A DNA stretch of 64,000 nt from Apostichopus japonicus (Eukaryota; Echinodermata; Holothuroidea; Aspidochirotida; Stichopodidae), in the NCBI RefSeq assembly GCF_037975245.1, contig NC_092565.1, forward strand, positions 10,596,499 through 10,660,498, written 5' to 3'. This document shows positions 1 to 13,500 of the stretch, in pieces. Numbering within the stretch: position 1 is the first letter of the stretch; each line of letters opens with the position of its first letter. Both the position numbers and the translations under genes were made by a program. A model generated the notes under the pieces. The model was not told the origin of the DNA. It made no database searches and was given only the letters and a program-made list of their open reading frames with translations.

Positions 1-251
1 CATGTCTTAAATACTGTTCCGTACATCTCTTAAAAGTTCTTTCCGATACCCACAAAAATTAACCCCTCTCTGCAACAGAGAAAGGTTGAGAGTGCCGTCA
101 TATCTGAATGTCAAGAGGTGCTAAATTTGTCAAAATAAGTTCACCCAAGGACAAAACCATGTTTGGGTGAATGTGGACTTTTCCTTGGGAGGGGGGGGGA
201 CCCATTTCTATTGCTGCATCGGCGGCCAGCTTGCTCCTTGTTATGCCACTG
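1..251. mobile_element. Right-hand end of a hAT-like repeat, paralogue of the element at 52062-52857
   Basis: The first 90 bases match 52195-52284 (GTCTTAAATACTGTT, TTCTTTCCGATACCCAC and CAACAGAG are shared or near-identical), and bases 165-251 match 52775-52857. The copy ends in GTTATGCCACTG, which pairs with CAGTGG-type left termini. This copy lacks the MITE found inside the other and so shows the empty site near 76-92. The left part lies outside the window. Confidence 0.5.
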
Positions 252-3200
252 GTGCTGGATAGTGAAAAATTTGCAATGAAGAACTTGAAAGAAAGTGCAA
301 AACAAAAACAATACTCATTTTACTCAAAAATGCAATTTTGTGACAGTATTGTGTATTGATGTTAGAAGCCACTCCACATATGAAACAAGCATTTAATTGT
401 ACAACAAAAGGTTCTGCTTATTCATTTCAATGAAAAAAATTTACAGATTTTTGTCTTGTTTTCTTTTGATAAGCTTAACAAAAAAAAACAAGAACACCCT
501 GAGGGCAGTGATAACTGCCTTCCATCTTTGACTCTGTTGACAGAGAATATATTGTATAAATACTATATTAAATATACTTGTCATTATGAAAATTAGTCCA
601 TGGCACAAAGTACAAACTACACTGCTGTCATGACAAACATGGAGGGTAGGGAGCAAGTGGGGTGGGGGAATAAGCCCCCCTTTGCCCTTCTCATTTGGCT
701 ACACCTGTCCCAGTGCCTCAAATAGCTCTATGCACCTCGGGATGGGTGGGGGAGGAGGGAGAGAGAATTCCTTTCAAAAGGTCATCTGCAGTACACTGGT
801 AGTAGAAATTCTTGAAATTTATAATCAAGTTTTACATAGATGTAATGAAGAGAACTATTAAGGCAATTACATCAACTAGAGGGTGAAATCTCCCCATCAC
901 CTAAGACTTAATCGAATTGACCCCCTCTAGGACTATCGCTCCCCTATTAGTACGTCCCACTTGTATCTACTGCCACTCAATACCTGAGGTTAAATGCTTC
1001 TAGTTAACTAATTCATTCCTATTGCTTAAACACAAATCTCAGTTGCTTCAATTTCTACTTATTTTTATTTGGATGAAGGCAAACAATTTTAACTTTTAGG
1101 GTTTACTAAATGATATTTCTTTTTACATTAAATCTCAATTTTATCGTCTGGCCGACTGACATTTTATGCCATGCATCAAGAATAACAGTTTCCCTTGAAA
1201 AATAACCCACAAACTGTAAAGACAAGGAAGAAAGAAAACAATAATTTTAAGGAAAGTTAAAGATAGATTAATAGAGAGAAAGAAAGTGGGGGGCAGAGAG
1301 GGCACTTAATGCTAGGTTTCAACATTAAGTCTGAAAAGAGATAAGAATATCAGGCACTAAAAATAAAATCGTTTTAGTAACTTTCTATTATTACTGCATT
1401 ATGCACCCCCCCACTCCTTCCTTACCCCAATATGTCCAGGAAAATGAAGGAGTAGTGATGAGAAAGGACAGATATTTTGATTTACCCATTTTTGTTTTGT
1501 TATGTCATTGTTTTTCTTGCATTAAACCCACTGGCAATTTGAATATTATCAAAACAGACAATCATAGACGACAAACGTTTACGGTTTGGGTCAATTGAAA
1601 CAAGGATTTTGCAAACATAATCTGCTCAGCATCGAAGAAAGTGGAGACCATAGCCCTTCTTTTTTTACACCCATGGCCAAACGAAATACACTACATCTTA
1701 ATGTATTCACGATGACCATATATTGAGGCAGGAATTACCAAAGACAGAAAAACAGAAAATGAGCCCTTTTGATGATTTTCAGAGTGGAGCCCTAGCTCAG
1801 CAAAGTATTTGTTCTATTTGTAAGCTCTTCTGAACATATTTTACAGCCGTTGTCAATATTTAAACCGATACAAGAGATTCTGGGTAAATGTTATGACTAG
1901 AGTTGTCACTTGACAACTGTCCAAGCTATGGAAGAATGAGGTCATGGAATATTTCCCCCCTTTTTTTTTTCTTTCTAATGACAATTGAAAGTTTCAACTG
2001 CCACTATGACCCTGGAACTAACAAGTACTGACTATTACTTTACATTTACTACTAACTTAATACTTCTTGATATCTACATGTTATTGCATCCTCACCCTAC
2101 AGGCATTACGACTTTTAAATTCAGATCGAGAAGAGGGGGAGGAAGGGGGTACGGATGGGGGACAGGAGGGGGGGAGGGTGATGGTACAAAATAAGGGGGT
2201 GAAGAAAGTATTCCTGTATGATGACCAAGGAAGACATCAAAGAAATTGAAGAAAAAAAAAAGTATATAGAGAAAGAGAGATTATTATGAAACTTAAACAA
2301 TTTCTTGCACAGAATTTTAACTTTTGCACTTGAGGTATGATTTTTTTTGTTTTTCTTGTTTAACTATTAATAAGCCTCTAAATTTTAGAGTCAAATTGTG
2401 CTATGTATATCTATTGCTGTTGATATTCAATATCTGAATCATTCCCCCCTTTTATTTTATTTTTTTTTGGAATGAGAACCACCCATTGGTATCATCCTAT
2501 TGGATCGGGTTTGTGGGGATGGTTGGAGGGTAGTGTCTTACTGTACACATAGTATTGTGTGTTGGAGATTAAGATACTTTGATAATTTTACACCAAATAA
2601 ACTCAACTTGCAGATGACAATAAGCGGTAGGTTTATGCCACCTTCAGTTTTGCCTTTTTATATGATGAGCGATTTTGACACGTTTGAACAAAATCATGGT
2701 TTTTGAAATAGTTTTAAGGATGGGAAGAAGTGGAAAGTTAAATGAGACCTGCTAAGATTTGTGCCCACCCTACAAAAATAAAGTAAAGAATAAAAGATTT
2801 TCTAAAGATGAACTATCTTGAAGAGTGAACTTTTGATTGCTGACATTGCTAGTCCCTAAAAGAGTTTGCCAAAAAAACACCAAAAAAAGGCTATTAAATG
2901 TGAAAGAAGATAAAAATAAACAATAGAAGGGCAGTCTAGAAAAAAGAAAAGCGAAAAAAACTTTGTTCCGATGAGGTATTCTAAAAAAAGTTCTCTGTCC
3001 AACTGTGCTGGGAAAATAAAAATTTAACCCCAAACATTCCTTCCTGGGTACGATACTGAAATAAATATAAAATTTCAATGGAAGCTATTTCCAAACAAAA
3101 TGTACTTCTGCCAATAAGAGCATCTAGGGCTCGACACATTTGAGAGATAGATATAAACTAGAAAGTTTGTTTCCGAAATGTGTGAAAGATGAATGAAATT

Positions 3201-3340
3201 CCTGGCAGCCAAGTAAAACCAAACTATGTTAGGTGTTTTAAGATTAAAGAATGGGATAAAGTACTCTTTGTGGATAACTAAAAGGAGGATAAAAACAAAC
3301 CAAAATTGTCCCACTCTGTTGTGGGACGGCTCTGAACATA
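252..3340. other. 3' flank of ZFYVE28, no gene recognised
   Basis: AT-rich sequence with homopolymer and purine-rich tracts (for example G runs near 1290 and 2145-2180, T runs near 1965 and 2340). Only short open frames without recognisable motifs occur. I see no exon, RNA gene or well-bounded repeat here. Confidence 0.5.
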
Positions 3341-3831
3341 AAGCCCTGTTCACACTGTGTAAGATATGACACGATAAGATAGGATCAAAACAAAAAATCT
3401 GTGTTCATGCTACGTGTGATGAGTTGATGCGATAAATGTGACACCGATGGAAATATTTGTTGTCACCTCTCTTGCAACCAACAGTCATGGTGTAGACCTT
3501 AATTTTGGGCATCACGTGTGGTGGCAACAGTACGAGATGTTGAACACCTTGGATGAAATTGAACTAGTTATTGTCACTCTGCTCTACATATGGAACAAAC
3601 ATTTAAGCATATGGACATTACGTTTGTGCTCATATCGGTCAAATCAAAATACCGTCAGTCTGACACACATTTATCATATGACAAAAGTTAAAAATATATT
3701 TTATAGCATTGCATCGCCTGTAGTGTTAATGGGCTCATAAACTTACACAGTTTTTCAACTTTATTTTGGTTTGTAACGTATTGTGTCGTGCCAAACCTTG
3801 TGGTTGATTGAAAAGAGTGTGAACAGGGCTT
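3341..3831. mobile_element. MITE with 16-bp inverted termini
   Basis: The left end AAGCCCTGTTCACACT is mirrored exactly by AGTGTGAACAGGGCTT at 3816-3831. The 491-bp interior has no coding potential; a 100-aa open frame at 3438-3740 is not recognisable. No convincing target duplication is visible beside the ends, so the superfamily is undecided. It lies downstream of ZFYVE28. Confidence 0.65.
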
Positions 3832-4385
3832 CACCCATAGAAGACTAATTGAAATGAAAAAATAACCACTTGGTGGGCAGAGGAAGTTCTACTTATTGCA
3901 GAAAATAGTTATACTGACTTCCAGAGGATAGATAGATAGATAGATGAGGGGGCTATGCTGAAATACATTCAAAGACATGTAAGGGCAACCTCAAATGCAT
4001 TCAATACTATACAATGCACTCTCGGTACACTTGTTCATGTGAATGCCAAAGCTACCCTTTTCTTCTATATCTTTAGGTTACTTCCACTGTATATTTTAAT
4101 ATCTACATCCTTAGTCAAGCCCAAACTATGTAAATCTTCAATGGCAAAAGGCAGCAAGTTTGACACAATTTGAAGTCTCAGGACAACTAGGTTGGTATAA
4201 ATAATAACGTAACAAAACAAACATATATTTCTGGGAGTATTCCTCTTAAAACAAAAACAGTTTAGTAACCTCTCAGGAAGAGGGTCATACCCTGCCTTTG
4301 ACATATCCTGGCTATTTTAAAGGGCATCTTTGGGGGGGGGGGGGAGGGGGACACTACATGATTCGGTGGACTCAAAAAGTAAACA
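3832..4385. repeat. Low-complexity tracts in the ZFYVE28 3' flank
   Basis: A short GATA tetranucleotide run lies near 3928-3945 and a G-rich tract (a 12-base G run, then AGGGGG) near 4332-4350. Nothing else is recognisable up to the polyadenylation signal. Confidence 0.6.
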
Positions 4386-4391
4386 TTTATT
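4386..4391 (-). promoter_or_regulatory. Candidate polyadenylation signal of ZFYVE28
   Basis: TTTATT on the plus strand reads AATAAA on the gene strand, about 120 bases after the stop codon at 4509-4511. A short 3' UTR ending near 4365 is plausible. Other AATAAA-like words occur further downstream, so a longer UTR is possible. Confidence 0.5.
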
Positions 4392-4508
4392 CCAGGCTCG
4401 TTGTCAACCTCACGAACTGAATTAAATACTGGTCAGCCTCAAAGAATCTTTAACCAAAAGGGAAGGTTACTATTTACAAGACTACTGGAGGAATGCAAGG
4501 CACACCTC

Positions 4509-7500
4509 CTATGGTTGAAATGGAGTGACCTGAAACATGTAACATCTATTGCACACGCGTACTGGTTTGGACTGTCCGAATCTCGGCAGAGGTACCATAT
4601 TGGCTGAACATCGAGCGCAGAAAATCTGAAAGAGATTTACAAAACGATAACAACTTTGAGTCAGTTTTTGATGTCAGAGAGCTCCTGCTACTGATTAAAA
4701 GTGATGGCGATAAATCATCATGATAAATTATTCAAAAAATGGTCCTGATTTAATTTTGCTTCATCCGTTTCACATGTCTAGTTCTTTTCTTTGTTTAGGA
4801 GAGGGGGCGACCATGAAACGACCCAGTTAGACCGAATCCCCTCGTTTATTCCTTCTACTCATCGTGGTTGCGAATGACAGCTAAAGAGACAGAGACTTCA
4901 CTCTTGGCTCATCTTTGTAACCCTCCCTCATTCCCCTACATCTCCATCTCCCATCTCCCAATTGTCTGGCTCCAGCATATCTAATCAAGACAAATTAAAT
5001 CCGGCGCATAAAACTTGTTAAGCTAATCTAGGAGAAAGAAAACCCTGAACCTGACTGTTCCACCCTATTTATTACTCCCTAACAAATATAAAAAGAATAG
5101 GTTGTAACTATTGGAACCCTCGAGACTTAGCGGCTGGCTCTCCGACAATACTTAACCGTTAGAAAAAGTTCGGACATGACTACCGGACCATCGATAAAGG
5201 ACTAATAACACACATATATAGTAATGCGACTCCATTTAACACACGTATATTCGATGCTCTTCAACGTTCAGTACTTGTTTTAATATTGTGCTAAAACTCC
5301 ACTTTTTCAGACCTGCTCTTACCTTCCCACAGTTTCTGCAGTGGTGCTTTCGTCTTAGGACTGTGAAAGTAGACTTGCAAGCCAGACATTTATTGACACT
5401 GTCATCTGATACCCAAGGAGGAGGTTCTGTAAGAGATGGCAATTAAGAAATGCTGACTACATTACCCAGTTGTAAAAAATAGGCTTATGGATTTTTGCAA
5501 ATATACAAATGGTAAATGTTCTCATATTATACAAGCTAATTGTCTCGGTTTCAAATTCATCATTTAGTTATGCCTCTTGATTTCTCTTGATACTAGTTTT
5601 TCCAATATACTTTGCTTGAAACACTTCCTATGAAACACGACCTATGATGCTACATTCCATATTGCACTTGCATTTCATACTTGTTATGAAACCAAGGTTT
5701 GTTTGTTCCATGCCAGAATGAGATGGCCTTTAAAAGACTCAGTCTGACCTCATATCAACATGCAAGCAGTACTGTTGTAAGACGCCCTCGATGCAAGTCA
5801 AACACACACTCGCTAACAACCACACTACTTTAGTGAGGTCTACCTCAAGCCCATCGCACACTGTCCGACTGATCGAGACAAGACTCAACGCAACCCTCGT
5901 TACGGCGAAAAATGTGGACGGTGTGATTAAAGACTACAACAGGTCATCGTCTTGGCAGTTTTACATCGCATCTTTATGAATCATGAAAACTGGCAGTTGG
6001 TAGTGTGCGGTGGCTCAGAACAAACAAGAAAACTGTCCAGCCTGAACAAATGTAACCAATCACAGCAAAGTAATTTTGAATCGGTCTTTAACGAGAAAGG
6101 AGTCATCCTGGGTGTCCGTCCTTCGTTTTGGCAATTTTACGCTGTGGGATCTGCACCACTATCGAAAACTAGGTCAAGGACGGTTGAGTCGTGATCAGTC
6201 AAGTAGTGTGTGCGTGGCCGGCTTAAGTCTAACGTAAAACTTTTTTTTTATGAACTGATGACCTAGTCTGTGACTCCACCTGTCCGGTCAATACCACAGG
6301 TCTCACCTTCCATAGAGTGTGCTCTGTTCCTGGACCCGTTGCTCCTATGTCTCCTCCGTCTACTGGCCCCTTCAGCTGCTGCTGGATCTTTATCCTGTGC
6401 GACGACTCCGTTGCTGGCAGCCTGCGCCTCCCCCTCTATCCATGTGGAGGTCTCCGGCGGCAGGCTACCGTGATAAGTGGGATTCTCGGCGCACACCTCG
6501 AACACTGTCTTCAGGATGCCTCTCAAGTCACTGGCATAATTTGTTTGCAGCTGGTCGGCCACGCCTGTGTAGAACGAGAAAATGACAGCATGACATTTAT
6601 ACAGTCAATGACAAGACGACAACCATTGTCTCACATTAGAAATAAGAGAGTAATATTCATATAACTGAATCTGCCAGTTGCTTCACCATTGGTACACAAT
6701 TTGAAATATGGTGAATGCTGACAAATAGGAAGTTATAAACACGGATATATGCAAGTCTAAAATCTACAAAATTGACTGAGCCAGTGAGCGATAAGTCAAT
6801 ATCGAACAGGTACACAAACCAAATGATTCAATTCAACAATTGGAACATATTTCCAACTACAGGAAAAGACTGCAGAACATTGGAGACACCCCATATGGTG
6901 TTACTGTCCTGTATTGTACTGTAATGTATTGTAATTTACTGTACTGTATGGTACTGTACTGTTTTGTACCATACTGTATTGTACTGTATTGTACTGCATT
7001 GTACTGTACTTTATTGTATTATATTGTACTGTATTTTACTATACTGTACTGTAGTGTGTAGTACTGTACTGTTATGTTCTATACTGTATTGTATTATATT
7101 ATATTGTACTGTATTGTACTATACTGTACTTTCTTGTATTATATTGTACTGTATTTTACTATATCGTACTGTATGGTACTGTACTGTACTTTCTTGTACT
7201 TTACTGTGCTGTAATGCATTATATTGTACTGTATTGTATTATAACGTACTGTACTGTATTGTATTATATGTACTATACTGTACTGTATTGTACTGTATGG
7301 TACTGTACTATACTATACTGTACTTTATTGTACTATACTGTTCTTAAATGTATTATATATATTGTACTGTATTGTATTATAATGTACTGTAATGTATTAA
7401 ACTGTACTGTATTGTACTGTATCGCATTGCACTGTATTGCACTGTATCGCATTGCACTGTATCGCATTGTACTGTATTGCATTACCAAAAACATTACATT

Positions 7501-10500
7501 TCATGATTTTTGACCTCTGCAAATATTCCAATATTATTTCTGTCCTTATATTGAGCTGACAACACACGGGGACAGCGACGTAGCCAGGAATTTGAAAGGG
7601 GGGGAGCACTTTTTGCGATAGATATGGATTTTCAAAGTTGTAGGCATGACTATCTGAGCGGAGCGCCACCTTCAGTTGGCGCGGAGCGTACAAGAAAAAT
7701 TTTTGGTTTTACAAACCCCCCAGATGGCCGGAAACGGCCATTCCTGAGTGTTCATTCTGGTTCCCTGGCCTCATGCTAACTTGAGACACCTCATTCAATA
7801 TTACTTTTAATCCCAAAAACAAACGAGTTAAAATAGTACGTAATTCAATACTACATAATGTATTAAAATTAGCAAGGTACGTGTACAGAGTAGTCTAACT
7901 TTTCAACTTCTGATACTTGTAGATACAAAGATAGGCCAGAAATGTCTTTGATACAACTATAGCCAGTAGTTGTCTTTGATACAACTGTAGCTAGTAAATG
8001 TTTAAGTTAGCCTAATAAGAGAAGGCGAGAGCTATCTGACGATTGCCATCTGATGCAAATTTCTCAACTGTTTTCTCAACTGAAATATTATCTGCGTAAA
8101 CGGGTTCTTAACTACATGTTAAAAAACTGACAAGATCGGATCCTAGTCTTTTTCGGCGGGTAGAGTGTTGAATGAAACGGCACGCGATAGAAATGACAGC
8201 CTATAGATGACAGAAGAATAGGTCACCTAATTTAGCCATATTCTTGCTACGTTCATTTCAATAGTTTTTCCTGTCTATACTCTTAAACTCGTCCAGCAAG
8301 CTTATCGATTTGAATTATGGGTGTTTTTAAAAAAAAGATAACTTGGCCAAAAAAATGTAGGCCCGGGCCTACAGTGCTACATACTGGCTACGCCCCTGAT
8401 CATATGATATCATTATCAGCAGATTTTGTTTCCTGTTTGAATTCTTTTACATGTTCTTTTACATAATATATCAGAAAGACAAACATATATCAGAAAGACA
8501 AACATAGTGCTCTCAGTGGCGGAGCTACGGGTATTGGTCAGTATGGGCGAGAATGATCTGTAGGGGCGCTTTCGACACAATCTAAGCGGAGCGCCACCAC
8601 TGGTTGGCGCGTAGCGTACAGACAATTTTTGAGTAAAGATACTCCCTAGATCGCCGGAAATGACCCTTTCCGGGCCTGGCTAATTTGCAGATAAACGAAG
8701 AATAAATAGGTGTCATCGCCAAATTACACCAACAAAATGTGACAAATGTCAATAAGTAGATGAGAGCGCAATAAAAAAGTCAATAATCTAGAATAAGTAA
8801 AAAGTGGTAAAGAGCTGAAAAGGGCGCCAGCAGTCCATTTGAGTCCGTCAGGGGGGGGGCATCCGCCCCCCTGACTGTATGGACGCTCCGCCACTGAGTG
8901 CTCTTTTACAATTTTTTCCAGTAGGATGATTCTTGTTTATTGTCCAATGTCTGGACTTTAATACATTTGACGAACTTAACTGATGGACAATATAAACTTT
9001 CATATTTTGTAATATAGCCAGATATGCAGTGGCCTAAAAACAAATATCGTTATCGCAGTGTATTAGCAGTGTAATACTTATTATAGGAAGTGCGTATCAC
9101 GTACGATTGCTAGCTTAGCTTCATAACATGCTGTTCGTGCAACAACTTACGACGACTCATAGAACGAACGTTGTCGACGTTGTTGTGCACACAGTTCGTG
9201 ACATTCCATAGAGTGCTGTTAGGTAGGCAATATGTATTTTATTACGCAGTGGCCAACTGTAGGCTTGTAATTGGCTATAAGCTAAATTTAGCTAATTGCA
9301 TCTACCAAACTAAGTAAGTATAGTTGAATGAGTAGGCGTGAATGTTACTACGATTACAATCGAGTTAACGGAGCTGACGAGTATTCCAGATCAAAAGAGC
9401 ACTGACAAAATACCATGCTAAAAAAACGACAGTTTAAAAAAAAAAATCGACACTGAAAGGGGGGGAGCAGTCGCTCCCCCTGCTCCCCACCTGGCTACGT
9501 CCCTGCACGGGGACAAGAATGTTTCTTAAATAAGATACACCTGTAGAGGAATGTTACGCTGCTATCACAAATCGCTTGACATAATCAGCATGCAGCCAAA
9601 CAGGTGCAGTCTGCACATTCAATACGTATATATAGCGTTCTCCTGCTATGATCTGCATTTCCGGACTACTCATTGCCTCAGTTTTGTCAGTCTGAGAGCA
9701 GAGTAAAACACTAGCAAAGGGTGACGTCATGTAAAGGGAATTCTGCCAACATCCCTGCTGGGTTTGTCTCCACTCAAGCCATGACAGAGTTGTGTCATTA
9801 AAAGCAATATACAAAAACTTCTCATAATTATATTTATTATATATGTTGCCATGAGAGTGTTCCAAATACATCCATCAATCCATCAAAACTCATTGCAATG
9901 GTGCACTGAGAGTGTCCAAGATATATTCAATAAATGAAATATCAGGATTGGGGTTATCGATTACATTTTTTGGAAGTAATAGTAATCGATTACTTCGATC
10001 AAAATGCAAAGGAATCTTAATAAATTATACTTTGGCAAAATAATCATACTTTACGATTACAAATGAAGTATCAATCAAAATTTGCTAAAATTAAAGAAGT
10101 GAAGACTTCAATGACACCATGCACAAGGGGTCTTCATTTTTCTTGGTAATGGGGGTGGGGGTGGGGGCGGGTGTTGAAAGCATACAGAATTGCTGCATAA
10201 TATTTTCAGTGTTAAGAAAGCTAGACATTTATTGTATCTATATTTCTGGATGAACAAGTACTACAGACTTACATACTCATTACGACAAACTTGAATCTTT
10301 TGAGAAGCATTCTCATTAATACTCATGCAGCTACAGTATGTGTAGAAAAAACGTTTCTTATCTTCATTTCTCTGTCTTTACTTCTGGCAATTAGTTTTGG
10401 GCACTCTGCCAGAAAACTTTGTAACCAATGACATTGGCAATGATAACAAAAAGAGGTATTACAGTAAATTACAACTATTGTTTATTTAGAATTCTTTCTT

Positions 10501-13500
10501 GTGGTTTTCCAATTCCTGTTTAAATTCCTACATATGTGACAATGATGATATTCATTACAGAAGAAGTGTGTGGGAAGGTGATCATTGGATTAGGCTGTTA
10601 GTTTAGTGCTTAATGATATCAGGCATGTACACCAGTTAGTGATAAATGATAACAAAACTCTAGAACTAGCCATAGCACACAGTCATAATTATGGAGTCTC
10701 TTCTTTTGTTTTATATTTTGTTGCACTTGGAATAACTTTGGCATCATTTGATTCACAGTGTAGTGTATTTGAACATTTTAACATGCCAAGTTTAGTGACT
10801 GAAAGCAGGTTAATTTTTTTCTTCACACAGAAAATTATATGTTATTGATCAGGGGTGGGCAACCTACGGCCTGCGGGCCACATGCGGCCTGCCAGTGATT
10901 TTTTTGCGGCCTGTGAGATGTCTCAAAATAAAGCAAAAAAATCTATTTTACATCATCACAAAAAACGAGCTGGCTGCTTAGAAATTATCGGCACTAATGG
11001 TGATGTCAGGTAGGCCTTTTATCCCCATTAATTATCAACTGTACTGTATTGACATTATGTTTTTGTGAATACAGATTAAGTACACACACCTATTGCTTGA
11101 AAGTCCTCGGAATCAAAGGTTTGAAATCAACAGCAGGTCATTGGTTAGTAGCTGCCCAGTCAATTTTTCACCCCTTATATCTGGCCCATTCATTCAAAAA
11201 GGTCGCCCACTCCTGATGTAGATATTTCTCAACTCATCAGCAATGTGTTACGGTTTGTTTGTTATAATTGAAAGTTTAATCTCTCTTATCAATATATAAA
11301 CTTGTTTTACACAGTAACCTTACTCCAAATTGATTATTTTAACTTTTGTGATTTTGCAAAGTTTGCACAAATTAAAAACATAATTCTCTACCCTCAGTTT
11401 CTATTTTAAATGTTTTTCTTGTCTCACATGACTCCACTCTAACCTTGCAATTTTTCTGTTTTCACTTTGGTTGACCTGCAATTGTGAGTTAATGCATTTC
11501 TACTTTTGATTTCCATTGCAATACCCTTTTTGACACCTACATGTATAAATGAGCTACGATGTGAGAGTGTCATTAAACCCAAACCAAACTTATCTAAATA
11601 AAGTGTTACAATTCCTGTGGAATAGTTAAGAGCTCACTACATGTAAAACATATGGGGATCATCTAGGCAAACATAGAAAGAGCTCAAGACGTTTATCCAC
11701 TTTACAAACAGTCAGAAAATTCATTTAATCAGACAACATTGTCATGATTGTAATCACGACTACATGCCCAAGTAATCTTATCCTTTGATTCCTTTGATTT
11801 TAGTCGTAAACATAATTGTAATCGTAATCATAAAATTTGAAGTAATCGTAATCCATTACATTTCACATATCATGTGGGCACATCCTTCCATAACAAAACA
11901 AATCATAGCAAAATAAACAAAACAAAGTATAACCCGGTTGGCAAAATTTACCTGATATGCAGACAAAGAGACGGTGAACCAGGTCACTGGAGCTGGAGAA
12001 ACGGGATCGGACTTCTTGCCTAGCTGCGATTTCCGCTGCTTGGATCGCCATTTTGATCTCCTGCGCGTCTGGATTGTCGGTCAGACTTGATTCTGAATCG
12101 CTGCTGGAGGGAATACATCCATATCTTCAAATAATGCATTTTAACGGACAGTTATCTAGACAGCTTTATTACCCCTTTATTATTGTCATATGACGTACAC
12201 AGTGAATGATTTATCCGGGTATCGCACCACAAAATGCCATGTAAGATTGCTGTACAAGCGCAAAGATGCATAGCGATGTTTGTACACGGAGTCATAGTAT
12301 TTTATAAGAGGGCAAAGTTCACAGCCTTCAAAGAGTGCTGTTCAGAAAATGTACACTAAATTATTTCCTGTATAGTATAGTATGTATGGATTTATATGAG
12401 ACCATGATATGTGTACGGGTTGACATTTCCTTTCATTTTCATTTTCTACAGTTTTGATGAATTATGCAGAGGGAGGGGTGTGTCTCTACTCATTCATTGC
12501 TTGCATGCTCAAGTCACAAGTTTAAATATTTACCTAAACCCAATGGGGTTTCCAAGATGAAGAAGGTTCACATGTAAACAGGGTTACCGATATATCGGGA
12601 TGGAAAGTGGGACACTGCGTTAGTACTAACTGAAGGTTAGTCATTGGGTCTTAACAATGTTATGTTGACCTAATGTTAAAACTAAAGTACTTACATGATT
12701 ACATAACGTAATAGCTACATTGACGTTAGTGTCACAAGGCTTTTCCCGCCTAGCTTTTGGGGCTAGTATGTCCTCATCAATAATGGTTTGTGTGTTGAAA
12801 ATGCCTCTTATGATGCTTCCAAAATGGTCATGTATTGTGGTGCGTACTACTCTGCCTGTACTTTTTTTTAAAGTTTGGGTATCGTACAAACAGAGACACT
12901 TTTGAATGTCACAAAGACCTTTAGAATACCAGGACACTTTTGGTTATCCAGAGGGACAGTATATTTTCCTTTCAACAATAGGACAATCCGGATTAATCAG
13001 GACATATAGTGACACTGCATGTCAACAGTGACTGTCATGCAAAAAGGATAATGCACCCTTAGAAGAATTTGACTACTACTACTTTGGTTAGAATTGATGA
13101 AAAAGATGGATATCTACTGGCAATGGGATTCAACTCTTTTCTCTTTGTTCTGAACCTACTGGGAATGAGAGGAGGTGGGTAAAACTGATTTCTAAGGTAG
13201 AGAGGTATAAATGTATGAAGGGTGCTCAGGTGGTTTGGATTACCAGTCAGTGGACATCGTCATGATTTATACTAGGGTTCACAGAATAGTTTTCCCTGTG
13301 AGTAAGGAAGACATACCTGTCATCTGATTCCCACTGGTAGTCTGGTTCCTCTTCGCCGTCACTGTAGGAGCAGCAAGAGCAAGTGCTGCCACAGGACCCC
13401 ATGCTGCTCCCCGTAGATCCCGTCCTGTTGGACGCTGCCGCCAGCCCTAGCAGCCCCGTGACTCTGTTCATGCCGCTGGTGGTTTGTATGTTGGACCCTG

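Noticed and set aside
6270-6664. Plus-strand frames opposite ZFYVE28 exon 10
   Set aside because: Shadows of the NYASDLR-encoding exon, which joins in phase with exons on both sides.
6964-7347. 127-codon Tyr/Leu/Cys/Ile-rich frame
   Set aside because: Translation of a TACTG/TATTG microsatellite; neighbouring frames give the same type of sequence.
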